In this document: positions 11,476 to 22,779 of the stretch, piece by piece | Position numbering within the stretch: position 1 is the first letter of the stretch | How the letters are laid out: each line of letters starts with the position of its first letter | From: Pardosa pseudoannulata | Lineage: Eukaryota; Arthropoda; Arachnida; Araneae; Lycosidae | Direction of reading: 5' to 3' | Length of the DNA: 64,000 nucleotides | NCBI GenBank assembly: GCA_032207245.1 | Contig: CM063503.1 | Location: 102,653,922-102,717,921, forward strand | Translations under genes and position numbers: made by a program | The notes under the pieces: model-generated | Databases searched by the model: none | The model's input: the letters and a program-made list of their open reading frames with translations, nothing else | What the model was told of the DNA's origin: nothing

Positions 11476-11699
11476 AACTAATAGGAAAATTACTAGAGTA
11501 CGTTACTATAGTGAATTACAGTGTCGACTGCTAGGTGAATGAAACTATAAAAATGAACTGCGGTGGAAGGTTGAGTGTTTAACACGTTGATAGGTTTTCT
11601 CCAGGACCTTATTTGATAAAATACTCTGCTACAGTAGAGAAACATCCGCACTGCTTAGTTTACCCCACTTGTAAGTGTAATCCTTTCTACAAACTGTTT

Positions 11700-11843
11700 G
11701 ATGAACGATGGACAATTGGTTAAGGGGCTGGCCTTCGATACCGGAGTTTGTGGGTTCGAATCCCACTATGGCATGGATGTTCGTAGCCGTTCGAAATCGG
11801 CTTTAAGCAGTAGGTCCCGGTCTCATTAGCTCCCAACCAAAAA
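11700..11843 (+). repeat. SINE family 1, 3'-shortened copy
   Basis: Head 'gatggacaattggttaagg', B box 'gtttgtgggttcgaatccc', and body up to 'ggtctcattagctccc', lacking the 'agccctcgtgttgcaaaa' segment. Flanked by a 13-bp duplication 'ctacaaactgttt' at 11,687-11,699 and 11,844-11,856. Confidence 0.92.
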
Positions 11844-11924
11844 CTACAAACTGTTTAACATAAAACCGATAGATGGCATTGTCATCCGATTTGTTTTCGT
11901 CTGCTAGAATTCATATTACAATAC

Positions 11925-12185
11925 TTCTCAAAGCACCGGTAGGTGGCGCTGTTATAAATTTCTTGATGGCCACTAGAGGGCTTGAGCCAGAAAATGTATA
12001 AAAGTAAGTACACCTGGAAGGGCGGGCGGGTTTGGGATTTTTTGTATACCCAGTTGCGTTCTTCTCAGAACACCACTAGGAGGCGCTGTTATGGAATTTC
12101 CTGGTGGCCGCTAGAGGGCTTGTGACATAGAAAATGAATAAAAGTAGCTACACCTAGAAGGGAGGGCGGGTTGGGAACTTTCTAG
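11925..12185. repeat. Two-copy tandem repeat, ~130-bp unit
   Basis: 'aggtggcgctgttat' with 'gccactagagggcttg' and 'agggcgggcgggtt' at 11,940-12,030 is repeated at 12,070-12,170. Sequence beyond it to 12,900 is AT-rich, with one decayed 'gagttcgaatccagtcg' fragment near 12,730 that may be a SINE remnant. Confidence 0.8.
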
Positions 12186-13232
12186 GTTCGCAGTTGCTTA
12201 AGTTGTTACATTTTAGCCTTCTGTGTTACACGGGCACTCCTCATGATCTTACATGTTTCATCCATACCTTCTCTCATTTAGAGACAACTCTTGTAGAAAT
12301 CTCTGAACTGTATTATATTTAGAATACTGACTGACTACTAGGTGCTTAGTAAGGGAGGTACCACTTCCTCCTTCTTAATTATTTAACTGTTAATAATATT
12401 CGCAATTATTTTTATTGTGATTTAAGCTGGCAATCTATGCAGATAATTGAAATGTTCGCATATTTATAAGAAAGAAATTCAATATGGCCGTAATTTCAGA
12501 ACACATGAAAGAATACACGTGCAATTAAATATGTATTAAAATCTTAGAAAATGAGAATTTATTTCAAAAGTACTACAGAGTTTTTTCTCAGTATAACAGC
12601 TATAGGTGTACCCCAGTTCCGGAGATCGCACACAATCCTCGTTTCCATGGTTTTCAAATTAAATTCTAAAAACAAAGGTTAATAACATAACACACAACGT
12701 TCGTTTTACACACTATGATGGCCTTTAGCGAGTTCGAATCCAGTCGATGGTGTGGAAACCTTTCAGAGTCTAGCATGCCCATCGTAGACTGTAGAGCTCT
12801 ACTAATCGGGAAAAAGCCTTTTTTTTTCTTTGTTAATCAGAAAATTTCAAATAGCAGGAAGCAATAGGATAGTTTGGAGCTCTACAGTCCACTGTTTTGA
12901 TACCCGAGACCTATTGCGCTTGAAGAGGGGCGTAACAAAAAGTGACAACCCACAGTTAGAAATTCAATCTGTTTGTTTTTTTTTAAGTTAAAATTCAGAG
13001 CGAATTTCTTAATCGTAGATATTTTTTGATTAGTTTTAAGAAAGTAAACATGATGAAAGAGCACTTCCTTTTGATATAGAAACTTTTCCACAAATCAGTT
13101 TTAGATATACCGAAGCTGACAAAATGTTTTCGATGTATATCTTAAATGTTTATAAAATGACTAGTCATAATAAGTGGGCGTAAAAATAATCATGAAGCTA
13201 TCAAGCTTAAAATATTTTATACTTACCCTATG

Positions 13233-13392
13233 CGCTACGGTCTACTGTTTTGCACACGAGGGCTAATGAGACCGGGACCTACAGTTTAAAGCCGATTCCG
13301 AACGGCTACAAACATCCATGCCATCAGCGGGATTCGAACCCGCGAACTCCGGTTCCGAAGAGCAGCGCTCTACCATTCGGCCATCGTTCGGC
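13233..13392 (-). repeat. SINE family 1, full copy inserted in the right arm
   Basis: Minus-strand copy with intact B box ('gcgggttcgaatcccgc') and body. Flanked by the 14-bp duplication 'atacttaccctatg' at 13,219-13,232 and 13,393-13,406. The insertion interrupted a donor-like 'ggtaagtat' that is uninterrupted in the left arm, so it postdates the inverted duplication. Confidence 0.94.
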
Positions 13393-13394
13393 AT

Positions 13395-15910
13395 ACTTAC
13401 CCTATGAAAGATTGAAAAGGGATACAACCGAAAAGAGACTCGTTAGATATGTGCATTTGGAACAGACACATATACTAATAAATCTCCATTGGGTACAATT
13501 GGACGGGAAATAAACATTTGATCAATTACAACAAATTCAATAACAATCAGGACTATAGGAAATTTCTAACGATTATTTCACCTATTAATAGAATACAGTC
13601 AATAGAAAGAGTTCAACACACATTTTAAATAGTAATAAACGATTTCTAAAAAAACTATCGGACCAACAAAAAAATCTTCACAAGATTTAGAAAAAAAAAT
13701 GAAAAAAGGAAATTTCTTAGCGTTAGTTCATAAAATTAACAAATAACCCCAAATTTCTAAAAGCATAAAAACTTTTAGAGTTGCCCCAACGAGTGAAATA
13801 CACTCGAAAGATTGAAATTTGTATTAAAAAAATGACCATTTGTTAAGAATATGGAAGCTCAGATTTCCAAACATTCTAAAAATCATACAGAAAGCAAATA
13901 CTTCACAGCCAATGGATATCATAACTAATAAATAAAAATATTTCAAAATAACGATATAATGGATTTAATCAGTTGAGCAAAGGAAATTCAATGATCTTTA
14001 ATATTTCTACAAAAAGCGTGTTACAAACGCGCAAGAAATTAGCTAAGCAAAACGAAATCATCAATTAAAACGTAATGTATATGAAGAAATGTGGAATTCG
14101 GTATTCATAACTAAATTGTATGATGATAAATAGGTTTCATTCCCAATGTCATCCGATTAGTAAAAAATGGATCAAAGCGTTAACTAAATCGTTAGATCTT
14201 AGTTTTAACGTCCTGAACTCATAACGTTAAAATTTTTAAAAAGGTCATATGCTGACAGAACCTGTTCTTCCATTTTAAAATTGCTGTTGGTTTACAGATT
14301 AATGGTCCTTAAAGGGGCTAAGATGTAACGAGACTCATTTACATCACGTTTGTTAACACAAATATAAAAACAATCTGTCTTGAATTGTTAATACGTAAAA
14401 TTTAAAAACAAGTTTCTTGTTAAATGCATTTACACTCTTATAAATATTCAACAAAATGATACTGTTAAGTATTAATATATACTTATCTATAGAATACAAA
14501 CATTTAACCTTGTAATCAAACTACAAGTAGAATATATACGTAAAACAGTTTAATATACAATTGTTCAAGTAAACTCGTTTGAAAAACAGCAAAATGGACC
14601 TAAACACTTCAATTTTAAGGGGACATGACGCTCGTTTAAAAGGAAACCATTATTACAGTAAACATTGGAATTCTTTCGTAATATTGAATCGAATTTAAAG
14701 CAGTTTAGGAGAATAAAGTCTAATCAAGTCATTTATTTTTTTAAACCTGTGAAATGATTGTATAATCTTTGTATCTCAAGTCTACTCCAAAAGTGTTGTA
14801 TAAATTCTTTCTAAATAAATATGTGCAGAATTTTAAGATACTTCTAGAATTATATTGAAAAACACAGTTAAATACAATGCAATGACATTTTTTTTTATAT
14901 ATTTGTGTATAAAAAAATAATGAGTCAACTTTTTACCTATTCCATTCACAGTTTTATCCTATACATGAAAGAAAATGCTTCTATATAATATAACGCCTGC
15001 ATGTTCAACACAAAATAAGACTAGGACACAGTTTGTAATGCATAGAATTTAAAGAAAAACAAAATACGGGAAAAAGACATACAGTTTTCAATTTGCTAAG
15101 AAATGCTATAAATTGTATTAAATGTACGAGTAACTTTCAAAATAGTGAAAATACAGACATACATTTTTAAACATGTTTGTAAATGTGAAAACACTATGAC
15201 TCAACAGAAACAAAGATTTTTAAGGTTAAAGCCCCTTTTAATTGACTTTGTCGTGTTAAATTATAAAACAGTATAAGAATTCACAAACTTTATAAAAAGA
15301 ATTATTTACCTTAAGTGACCGTCCGATAGTTGACCATTGAAAACGTCGTGTTCAAAAGAAGGTGAACCCCGTAGCTATAACTCTGAACGAGCTATCGACG
15401 CCCGACGATCTAAGTGATTGCGGCAGAAAAATCACGAACCATAGACTGCCAAGAAACACTCATTCAACCATTAAAGAATTAAACCTCAAATTTAATCTTT
15501 TTTCCATCGTTAATGCCACCAAATTTATATTTTTCTGTACCATTTTCCGTTCATTGCCGAAGCAAATATTTTACAAGTCGAAAGGTGAAGCAACGAAGAA
15601 TTGTTAGAGCTTCCACGCAAGTCTATTTAGGTCCAGTCTAAACAAAAGTCGTTTAACGGTTGACTGCGATAACCCCATGGAACACACTAATGGTGGGACG
15701 CAATTCTCCGTTTAAACAGAGATTAATCGCGGTTAGCCGTTAAACGTCATTGGTGAGACCGGCCACTAGAGACAACAAAATTTAGAGATAACCAATATAA
15801 ACAAAATTGAAAAGCTCTTTATAAAAACATTTTCATCTTATAAAAAATTAGAACAAAGGCCTGATCTTACAGAGATTAACTACTCATTTCATTATAGAAA
15901 AGTAGAGGTA
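13395..15910. repeat. Right arm of the large inverted repeat
   Basis: Reverse complement counterpart of 8,400-10,765 (see that entry for anchors). A MITE copy at 15,632-15,765 is inserted near its outer end and is absent at the matching place in the left arm. Open frames here (such as 15,362-15,607, +) lack recognisable content. Confidence 0.85.
15632..15765. mobile_element. Copy of the palindromic MITE
   Basis: Contains 'ttctccgtttaaacagagat' and ends 'ggtgagaccggcc', the same family as 8,267-8,392, with its opposite half ending in 'aagtcgtttaacgg'. Confidence 0.7.
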
Positions 15911-16739
15911 AACGTAAAATCAATGTTAAGGTCTCACCGAGATCAATTGCATAGAGTTTAATCTACGGTTATTTCTAATCTATTATTATGAAATGTATCC
16001 TTGATTTGTCACACGTACTTTTTTATGAGAAGAAATGGAATCATTAGGATAAAAATAAATCTAGAATTTTTTTAATGGAGCCATTCTCGTGTTTATAGTC
16101 CTCTAAAAAGGTACATTTTGTTTGGTGCTCTTTGTTTTTACAGTTTTTACATTTTCAAATAACAAGCAAAAAATATGACAATTACATAAAAAACTTTCAC
16201 CAAAAATTAAAAGTTAACTTTTTCTCGCGCTCTTATTAAAAATTGTGTCAAGCATAACTTGCAGAATTTTTCGCTACGTAGGAAAAAAATATCCCAGTTA
16301 AGGTGCTTAAAAAAATATCCCAGATGTACAACAATTTACCACTTTCATTAACTACTGTCTAATGTTTTATTACGAGAGTTGCCCTTTCACTTGATTTTTT
16401 TTTCTATTCTCTTTTTTGTTAAATGTACCCTGGCCACTTTTATTAGAAATGTGGACATTAATCATAACGTCTTGTAAGAAGGCATGAAAGGCACAAAAGG
16501 TGGTGTCTGAAGAGAATAATGATATTTTTTCAAAAACTTTATTTAAAACTAGCAAGCATCTACAAGTTTTAATTAATTTGCAATAGTCTAGCTCTTTGCC
16601 ACAACAATTAATAAATAAAATAAAATAAAAGTTTTCTCGCCTAACTTTTTTAATAAAGTTTTTTAATAAGTTATTACGTTTTAACCCTATTCTTTAAAGG
16701 AATTTCGAAAAACAAATTTTCAATTTTTCCTTATTACTA
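15911..16739. other. AT-rich spacer, nothing recognised
   Basis: Non-coding sequence between the inverted repeat and the Maverick insertion. The open frame at 16,370-16,555 (-) is short and of biased composition. Confidence 0.5.
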
Positions 16740-16745
16740 CTCGGG
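16740..16745 (+). repeat. Left 6-bp target site duplication (CTCGGG)
   Basis: CTCGGG lies directly before the AG terminus of the Maverick and is repeated exactly at 29,798-29,803. A 6-bp duplication is the known product of Maverick/Polinton integration. Confidence 0.93.
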
Positions 16746-17225
16746 AGTAGATAGAAAATGGGGATTCAACGCCACTGGGAGCTGGGAGCCCTACGTCACG
16801 GGTGACGTAGGTGATAACGTTATCTTATCTACGATAACGTTATCTATGTTGAGTGGAGTGGAGTAGTAGTGTTCCTGTCGTAACCTTTTACGAGGGTGAA
16901 ACCGAAACTAGAAGTTTCTGTAGGAAGGAATGGCAACGGTTCATTTTTTCGAAAGTTTCTAGGAACGGTATGGCAACGACTTGAAATGTGGATACGAAAT
17001 TTTAGTGCTGCCACCTGTTGTTGAAATGAGTTCATTTGGAATTTTATAGTGCTGCCATCTGTTGAGGGATGTACGATCTTTGTAAAATATATGGGTACCG
17101 GGAATCGAACGTGGAACTCCGCGGTGGAAAGCCAGCGACTTATCCACTGACCCACAAAGACTTGACACAGGGAGGGTTAAAATGCAGGCAGTGCATGAAT
17201 TTTCGAGACTATAATATTCGTGGAT
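16746..17225 (+). repeat. Left terminal inverted repeat of the Maverick
   Basis: After the outer 'agtagatagaaaat' come a 9-bp-arm hairpin ('cctacgtca' cggg 'tgacgtagg', 16,789-16,810) and two copies of the palindrome 'gataacgttatc', then sequence shared with the right end, including a tRNA-like stretch at about 17,093-17,156 (minus strand). Homology ends near 'gactataatattcgtggat'. Confidence 0.92.
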
Positions 17226-17329
17226 TAATTGATAATAGCTAGAAAAAAAATTTTTTTTTAGATTGTTGTCCCACCACCACCCGGCATGACACGAGCATAC
17301 CGCAACAATCTATTAAATTCCCGACCTGT

Positions 17330-17440
17330 AAGGAGAAATGATTATATTAGTCCGCCACCTGAAAACGAGAAATGATTTAATTAGTTATCCACCTGAAAAC
17401 GAGAAATGATTTAATTAATTCTCCACCTGTAAAAGAAAGA
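17330..17440. repeat. ~30-bp direct repeat, three copies
   Basis: 'cacctgaaaacgagaaatga' plus 'tttaatta' repeated with a period close to 31 bp; the first unit is slightly diverged. Lies just inside the left terminal repeat of the Maverick. Confidence 0.85.
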
Positions 17441-17689
17441 ATATGTGCAAGGGTACCCTTTGAAAATACTCATAATATTAGTATGCATACAAAAAGAATA
17501 AATTTTTAAAATCTCATACATTTAAGAAAAAAATTGTTAGATTGAAAAAGTGTGCACGGAAACAGTTCTTTTGTAGATTATTTACAAGAAATGACATTTT
17601 TTTAGAAGCATTAGAACACTTCTTAGATCCTTATTAGATCACTTGTAAGAATGCATTCAATAAAATATAGAAAACTTGTCCTTTTCTAA

Positions 17690-18445
17690 ATAAAAGATAT
17701 GTTCTTTACACAGAACATATTCAGAGTCCTTGTTGAAAAAGGATACACATTTCCATGAGATGTCAGTCCTTGACATTCAAGATTCTTTCCAATAAAAAAT
17801 ATATATTTATATATCTTGGCGGTACCCACCTTCCACCCGATGCACACAAAAATTGCATCCCGCCAGAAAGACAATTAGATGATGATACATATTTTTAGTC
17901 CTTGAGAAGATGGAATGAGATGTCAGTCCTTGGCATTCATGATTTTTTCTAATAAAAAATATATACTTCGAGAAAGATATGTTCTTCACACAGAACATAT
18001 TCAGAGTCCTTGTTGAAAAAGGATACACATTTCCATGAGATGTCAGTCCTTGACATTCAAGATTCTTTCTCATAAAAATATATATTTATATATCTTGGCG
18101 GTACCCACCTTCCACCCGATGCACACAGAAATTGCATTCCGCCAGAAAGACAATTAGATGATGGTGCATGTTTATTGTCCTTGAGAAGATCGAATGAGAT
18201 GTCAGTCCTTGGCATTCATGATTTTTTTCTCATAAAAATATATACTTCGAGAAAGATATGTTCTTCACACAGAACATATTCACAGTCCTTGTTGAAAAAG
18301 GCTCCACATTTCGATGAGATATCAGTCCTTGACATTGAAGATTCTTTTCAATAAAAAATATATATTTACATATCTTGGCGGTACCCACCTTCCACCCGAT
18401 GCACACAGAAATTGCATCCCGCCAGAAAGACAATTTGACAACCCC
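17690..18445 (-). repeat. Tandem array, ~280-bp unit, 2.7 copies, with hairpins
   Basis: 'gatatgttcttcacacagaa' recurs at about 17,696, 17,976 and 18,255. Each unit carries two stem-loops: 'tatgttct' with 'agaacata', and 'gatgca' with 'tgcatc' enclosed by GGCGG and CCGCC. The second contains the core 'ccttccacccgatgc', shared with the 125-bp array downstream. Short open frames that start MSFWRDAI on the minus strand are by-products of the repeat. Confidence 0.9.
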
Positions 18446-18599
18446 GCTTTATTTTATATGAATGAAATATTTAATAGTCCTCCTCCTCCAAAAATGAATC
18501 ACCCCGCTTCATTAAATAATCTCAGGCACTTATTAATCCTCCATTAAAATGTGACTATCCCAGTGATCTGTCATTCTAGAACTCAGCAATATATTATTT

Positions 18600-19080
18600 A
18601 AAAAAAGACATCTTCAACGGAAACAAATCTTCAGTAGAAGAAAATAAATAATGAATTATTGAGAAGAGCGTCGTTCCCATCCCTCCACCCGACGCAGGAA
18701 GCCAGTCTTTTATTATGAGGATATCTTCTATAGTAGAAAAAAAAATCTTGAATCTTCAGTAGAAAGAAATAAATGATGAATTATGGAGAAGAGCGTCGTT
18801 CCCATCCCTCCACCCGACGCAGGAAGCCAGTCTTTTATTATGAGGATATCTTCTATAGTAGAAAAAAAAATCTTGAATCTTCAGTAGAAAGAAATAAATG
18901 ATGAATTATGGAGAAGAGCGTCGTTCCCATCCCTCCACCCGACGCAGGAAGCCACTGTTTTATTATGAGGATATCTTCTATAGTAAGAAAAAAAATCTTG
19001 AATCTTCAGTAGAAAGAAATAAATATTGAATTATGGAGAAGGGCGTCGTTCCCATCCCTCCACCCGACGCAGGAAGCCTG
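18600..19080 (-). repeat. Tandem array, 125-bp unit, four copies
   Basis: 'gcgtcgttcccatccctcca' begins at 18,668, 18,793, 18,918 and 19,043, an exact 125-bp period. Each GC-rich core forms a hairpin (GCGTC with GACGC) around 'cccatccctccaccc'. The array starts directly beyond the polB stop codon and its AATAAA-like signal (minus strand about 19,085-19,100), so it is either 3' flank or part of long polB transcripts. Confidence 0.92.
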
Positions 19081-19084
19081 GTTT

Positions 19085-20056
19085 TTATTTATTTTTTATT
19101 TTATAATGGCCCAGTGCCCAGGTATGTACCCCGTCTTCATGCAAAAATCTTTTATTATCAAATGCGCAGAATGCTATTTTACTTTGTTTAACTGTGTGGA
19201 GATGGTGGCTTTCACTTTGAATTCGGTACTGGTCTTCTCTGGTCGGTTGCAGACTCTCTAAACATTTTTTATATTGCTGGTGGGTGATTCTTTTACGGAT
19301 GACATTTTTTGCGACCCCTTTACATGTTTTCTTTTCCGCATGCTCCGAGAGGATCGAGTACATTTTCGGACGGAGCCCAACAAATTCCAAAATGGGTTTG
19401 GAATTGAGCTCGTCTTTAAAGCACCCGATCCTTTTTTTATTAATTTCATTAAAAAGAGGATGATCACTGGGATAGTCAGAGGTGTCATATATTTTCAGAT
19501 GCGCCATCATATCTTTATAGATGTCATCCGTTTGAATTTCGTATGTTAGAGAGTCTGTGTCTGTAAATAGAAGGCTGGCTCTCTCTCCATATTCTCTCTT
19601 TATGACGTTATAATGAAAATCATACATAAGTATTTTGCTGAGTTCCAGAATGACGAATCCAATGTATAAGGGCTTATTGAGGGTCAGGGATTTTTTTATT
19701 CGCTCCACACCCACCAGCTCGTTATTAAAAATTTTAAAACATTTAAATGAGGGGTCGGCTACGAGTTTTTTTGCCTTCTTTTCATTATTTATTAATTGCA
19801 CGTCCCTTCGATTTCGGATGTTCTCCATTGTTTTGCCATAAACTGAATTATTCATCAATTTAAAAAAATCTTTTTCAAATGAAGTTTTGGCATTTTTCCT
19901 CTGCTCCGTATTAAAATCGATATATGTTTTCAACCATGGCTTCTGTTTGAATTGCAGAATTTTTTTGACGCTCTTCAGTTTCATTCCTTCTCTGAGATAA
20001 AATTGCAGATTTTTATAATATGTCACATAATTTCTTTTATCGTGCAGGTTAGGGAC
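19085..20056 (-). pseudogene. Family B DNA polymerase, C-terminal part (palm and thumb), shifted frame
   Basis: This frame carries polymerase motif B ('LMNNSVYGKTMEN') and motif C ('LLFTDTDSLTYEI', the catalytic DTDS), then a terminal region ending 'GHYKIKNK'. It is one base out of frame with the upstream polymerase exon, whose frame stops at 20,023-20,025. The overlap zone (about 20,026-20,070) is where the family's continuous protein changes frame, so a single-base lesion is the simplest explanation. No canonical slippery heptamer is present in the right phase. Apart from the lesion the reading frame is clean, which suggests recent loss or an assembly error. Confidence 0.88.
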
Positions 20057-22779
20057 ATTTTCCGGCTTCCGACATATTTTCCACCTCGGAGCATGCGGAT
20101 GGAGAATGGAGAGAGATCTTCATAATTAATAAACATTTTTTCCGGAGCTAGAGGATAATCATTATGACGGTCATGTAGTTCAGGGGGGTATTCTAAATCA
20201 ACTTCCAAGATATAACCGGTCTCGCTATTTTCAGGTATGGAGAGTATCCAATCGACAGTAACACTGTCAGTGGACATCCACTGGAACTCTCCATATGGCA
20301 AAGGTTGACTCATCGCCCATCCATATAGATTATTTGCGTCTAGATACATAATATATTTGCTGGCTTCCTCGGGATTATAACTTTTCAGATATTTATTATT
20401 GGCTAGGGCCCAACGCTTAGTGATCATGGAGATACCACCTCGAATGCCCTGTTCGACGAACAAATGCATGTTAATGTCGGTGAGCAATTCGAGGGGTTGA
20501 TCTACCATTTTCATGCAACTTTGCCATGCGAGACCGGGGGCTGTGACGAGGTGCACACAATCCAATTTGTAATATGTCATACATAGATGCCTGAAATTTT
20601 GGAAGACGTCGGCTAGCTGGAGAACATCACTTTTCACATAAAGGTCATGATAATCGCCCATATTTCGAATATTAAATTTTCTCCACACAGTCTGGGCGTG
20701 CTCATAGTCTTCTTCGGTTATATTTTCATCTGTTAATGAACTTTTGAAGGCTTCCATGGGAGGTAATTGCGTCTCATTAAATTTCTGAAAGGTATCCATA
20801 TATTCATAGGGGTACACACCTTTTTGCAATAATAACTGAATATTCTGGGGGATATTCTCTTTTAAAATCGTAAATTTATCCTCCTGTAAGTTAGCCACCA
20901 GTTTCTGAAGGGACGTGCTCATGAATTGGAAACTGTCGATGAAATTTAATGAAACTCTAATATTATTATGGTTTTTCGATAGAGAGAAGGATATATATTT
21001 TTCCATGGTGTTAGGAATGACGCCAATTTCGTGATCTTTAATTTTTCCCACTTCTTGCATAATTAAATGACCGTCATAATGTTTCAAATTATGGAAGACG
21101 ACTGGTATTTTCTTTTGAAGCCGGAATTTCAAATTACAGGCGTTGTGCAAAGCACCACGATACTGCCCTGTAAGATGATCATGGTCCCTAACCCTGTCGC
21201 CTTTTAATTCTTTTTTGCAGAGAGAGCAGTAAATAGCTGAACGAAAATCTAAATCATTTTGAGGCGTCATGACAATAGGTACGATTTTTGTCAATTTTTC
21301 AGCCAAGATTTCTTTTTCTTGTAAAATGGATTGCAAGAAGTGGTGTACAGCGTTGGGCCCTCTGTAAACATTAATGGGTTTAACACTTTTCCCATCAGGT
21401 CCTACTATTATATATGCATATCCACAGGCTTCATGATGGGCTATTTTTTCTGTATAGGATTGTTCCTGAGTGTGCACCTCGATTTTAGTGATTAATGATT
21501 CAAAATCAGCATAGATTACAAAAGGTAGGCTATGCTGATAATGAACATTTTCAAATTTTAAAATATGTTCCCCCTGAACAGGCATTTGAATTCGCTGTGG
21601 ATTATGCTGATTACAGTATGACATATGTTCTATTAAATTCTTTTCCTGGGAAAATCGGTGCAGGCATCTATAACAGTAAAAGCTTTTTCCGTTATATTTT
21701 GTCAAGTCCCCCAATAATCTTGACATATTTCTAATTAAACAATAATGTTGCGTCACTTCATTTGTAATATACAGTAAATTAATGCACTCTGCGTTGGATA
21801 CCTCCGATACGTATAGAGGAAATACTTTGTCATCCTCGTATCCGTATACGTTTATCCTTAGGTTATTCAATTTTTCAATGATAGGTATTTTTGAAATGTG
21901 CACTGGGCACTCTACATTTCCTAATTGGATGCTGGCTTCGTATGGTTCGTAATGACTGACTCGTTCTGCATGATCTTTTCTGCCAATGTTCAATTTATAT
22001 GCGATAACCGACCAGAGAAAACACTTGTTGTCATAGTTTTGTATGTTTAAAACACTCTTCTTATCTGCAAGTTTTTTCGGAAGAGGTATGTATGTGCTTG
22101 CTGCAAGGGGTTGATACTTGGCACAGCACAATTCCATATGGACAATTTTTTCTAATGTCCACCCTGACCCTCTTTGCGTGAATTCTTCAAACGTATTAGT
22201 AATTTTGCTAAAGCCCTGATCAATATGATCGTTAATCATATTAGGATTTAATTCGATGGCGCATCTGCTACGAAAATAGGGAGTGATATAGTCCATATCT
22301 CCTTCTTGTGTGATACGGGAAAGAACACATTTTATGACACCATACCATTTAATGCTCGATTTCTCTTCCAATTCGTTAATTAATGCGTCATATAGTTTAG
22401 ACTGAACTTCAGGGAAAAATATTCTTAAGTCTACACTGGCTTCCTCGGAAGGTTCGAAAATAGCGGTTGAAAACACACCTAATGCATTATTGTCAGATTT
22501 TAGTTTCTTATTAGAAGTGTGGGGTGTCATATTTTTTCTCTTTGCGGGGTGATTCAATCGAGTATGCTTAATTAAATCGGACTTAGTTGTAAACTGTTCT
22601 TCACATTGTTCACATGCATGAGATTTTGAGTGACTTTTTACGTGAACTGCCAAATGCTTTTTTCTGGAGAATGTCTTTTGACAAAGGGGACAGGCATGAG
22701 GTTTTTCTCCACTATGTATTTTAAAATGACGTTTTAAATTTTTCTGTGCAGTGAAGGTTTTCCCACATTCTTCACAAAC
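20023..22779 (-). pseudogene. Family B DNA polymerase, exon 3: zinc fingers, OTU-like region, exonuclease, motif A
   Basis: The exon starts after the acceptor 'ttcgcag' at 22,780 in phase 0. In order (residues of the spliced frame): three C2H2 fingers (about 67-145; 'CEECGKTF', 'CPLCQKTF', 'CEQCEEQF'); an OTU-like region with 'NYDNKCFLWSV' (Cys ~319) and 'QHYCLI' (His ~411); a further CxxC finger (about 434-455); exonuclease I 'YADFESL' (~489); an endonuclease VII-like 'DHDHLTGQYRG' preceded by CxxC (~584-610); exonuclease II 'FHNLKHYDGHL' (~628); exonuclease III 'YVKSDVLQLADVF' (~780); motif A 'LDANNLYG' (~879). This order is that of protein-primed family B polymerases (Pfam DNA_pol_B_2 type) of Mavericks and adintovirus-like elements. 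The frame is lost after the 'GGKYVGSRKM' region. The full length would be close to 1,300 residues, normal for the family. Confidence 0.93.

Noticed and set aside
17686..18433. Repeated small proteins starting MSFWRDAI
   Set aside because: They follow the tandem repeat units, end at unrelated places and have no independent support.
19258..19841. Plus-strand frames across the polymerase
   Set aside because: Shadows of the minus-strand polymerase coding sequence; the same holds for 21,495-21,734.
20023..20080. Programmed -1 ribosomal frameshift in polB
   Set aside because: No X-XXY-YYZ heptamer in the correct phase and no obvious downstream stem; a simple lesion or assembly error is more likely.
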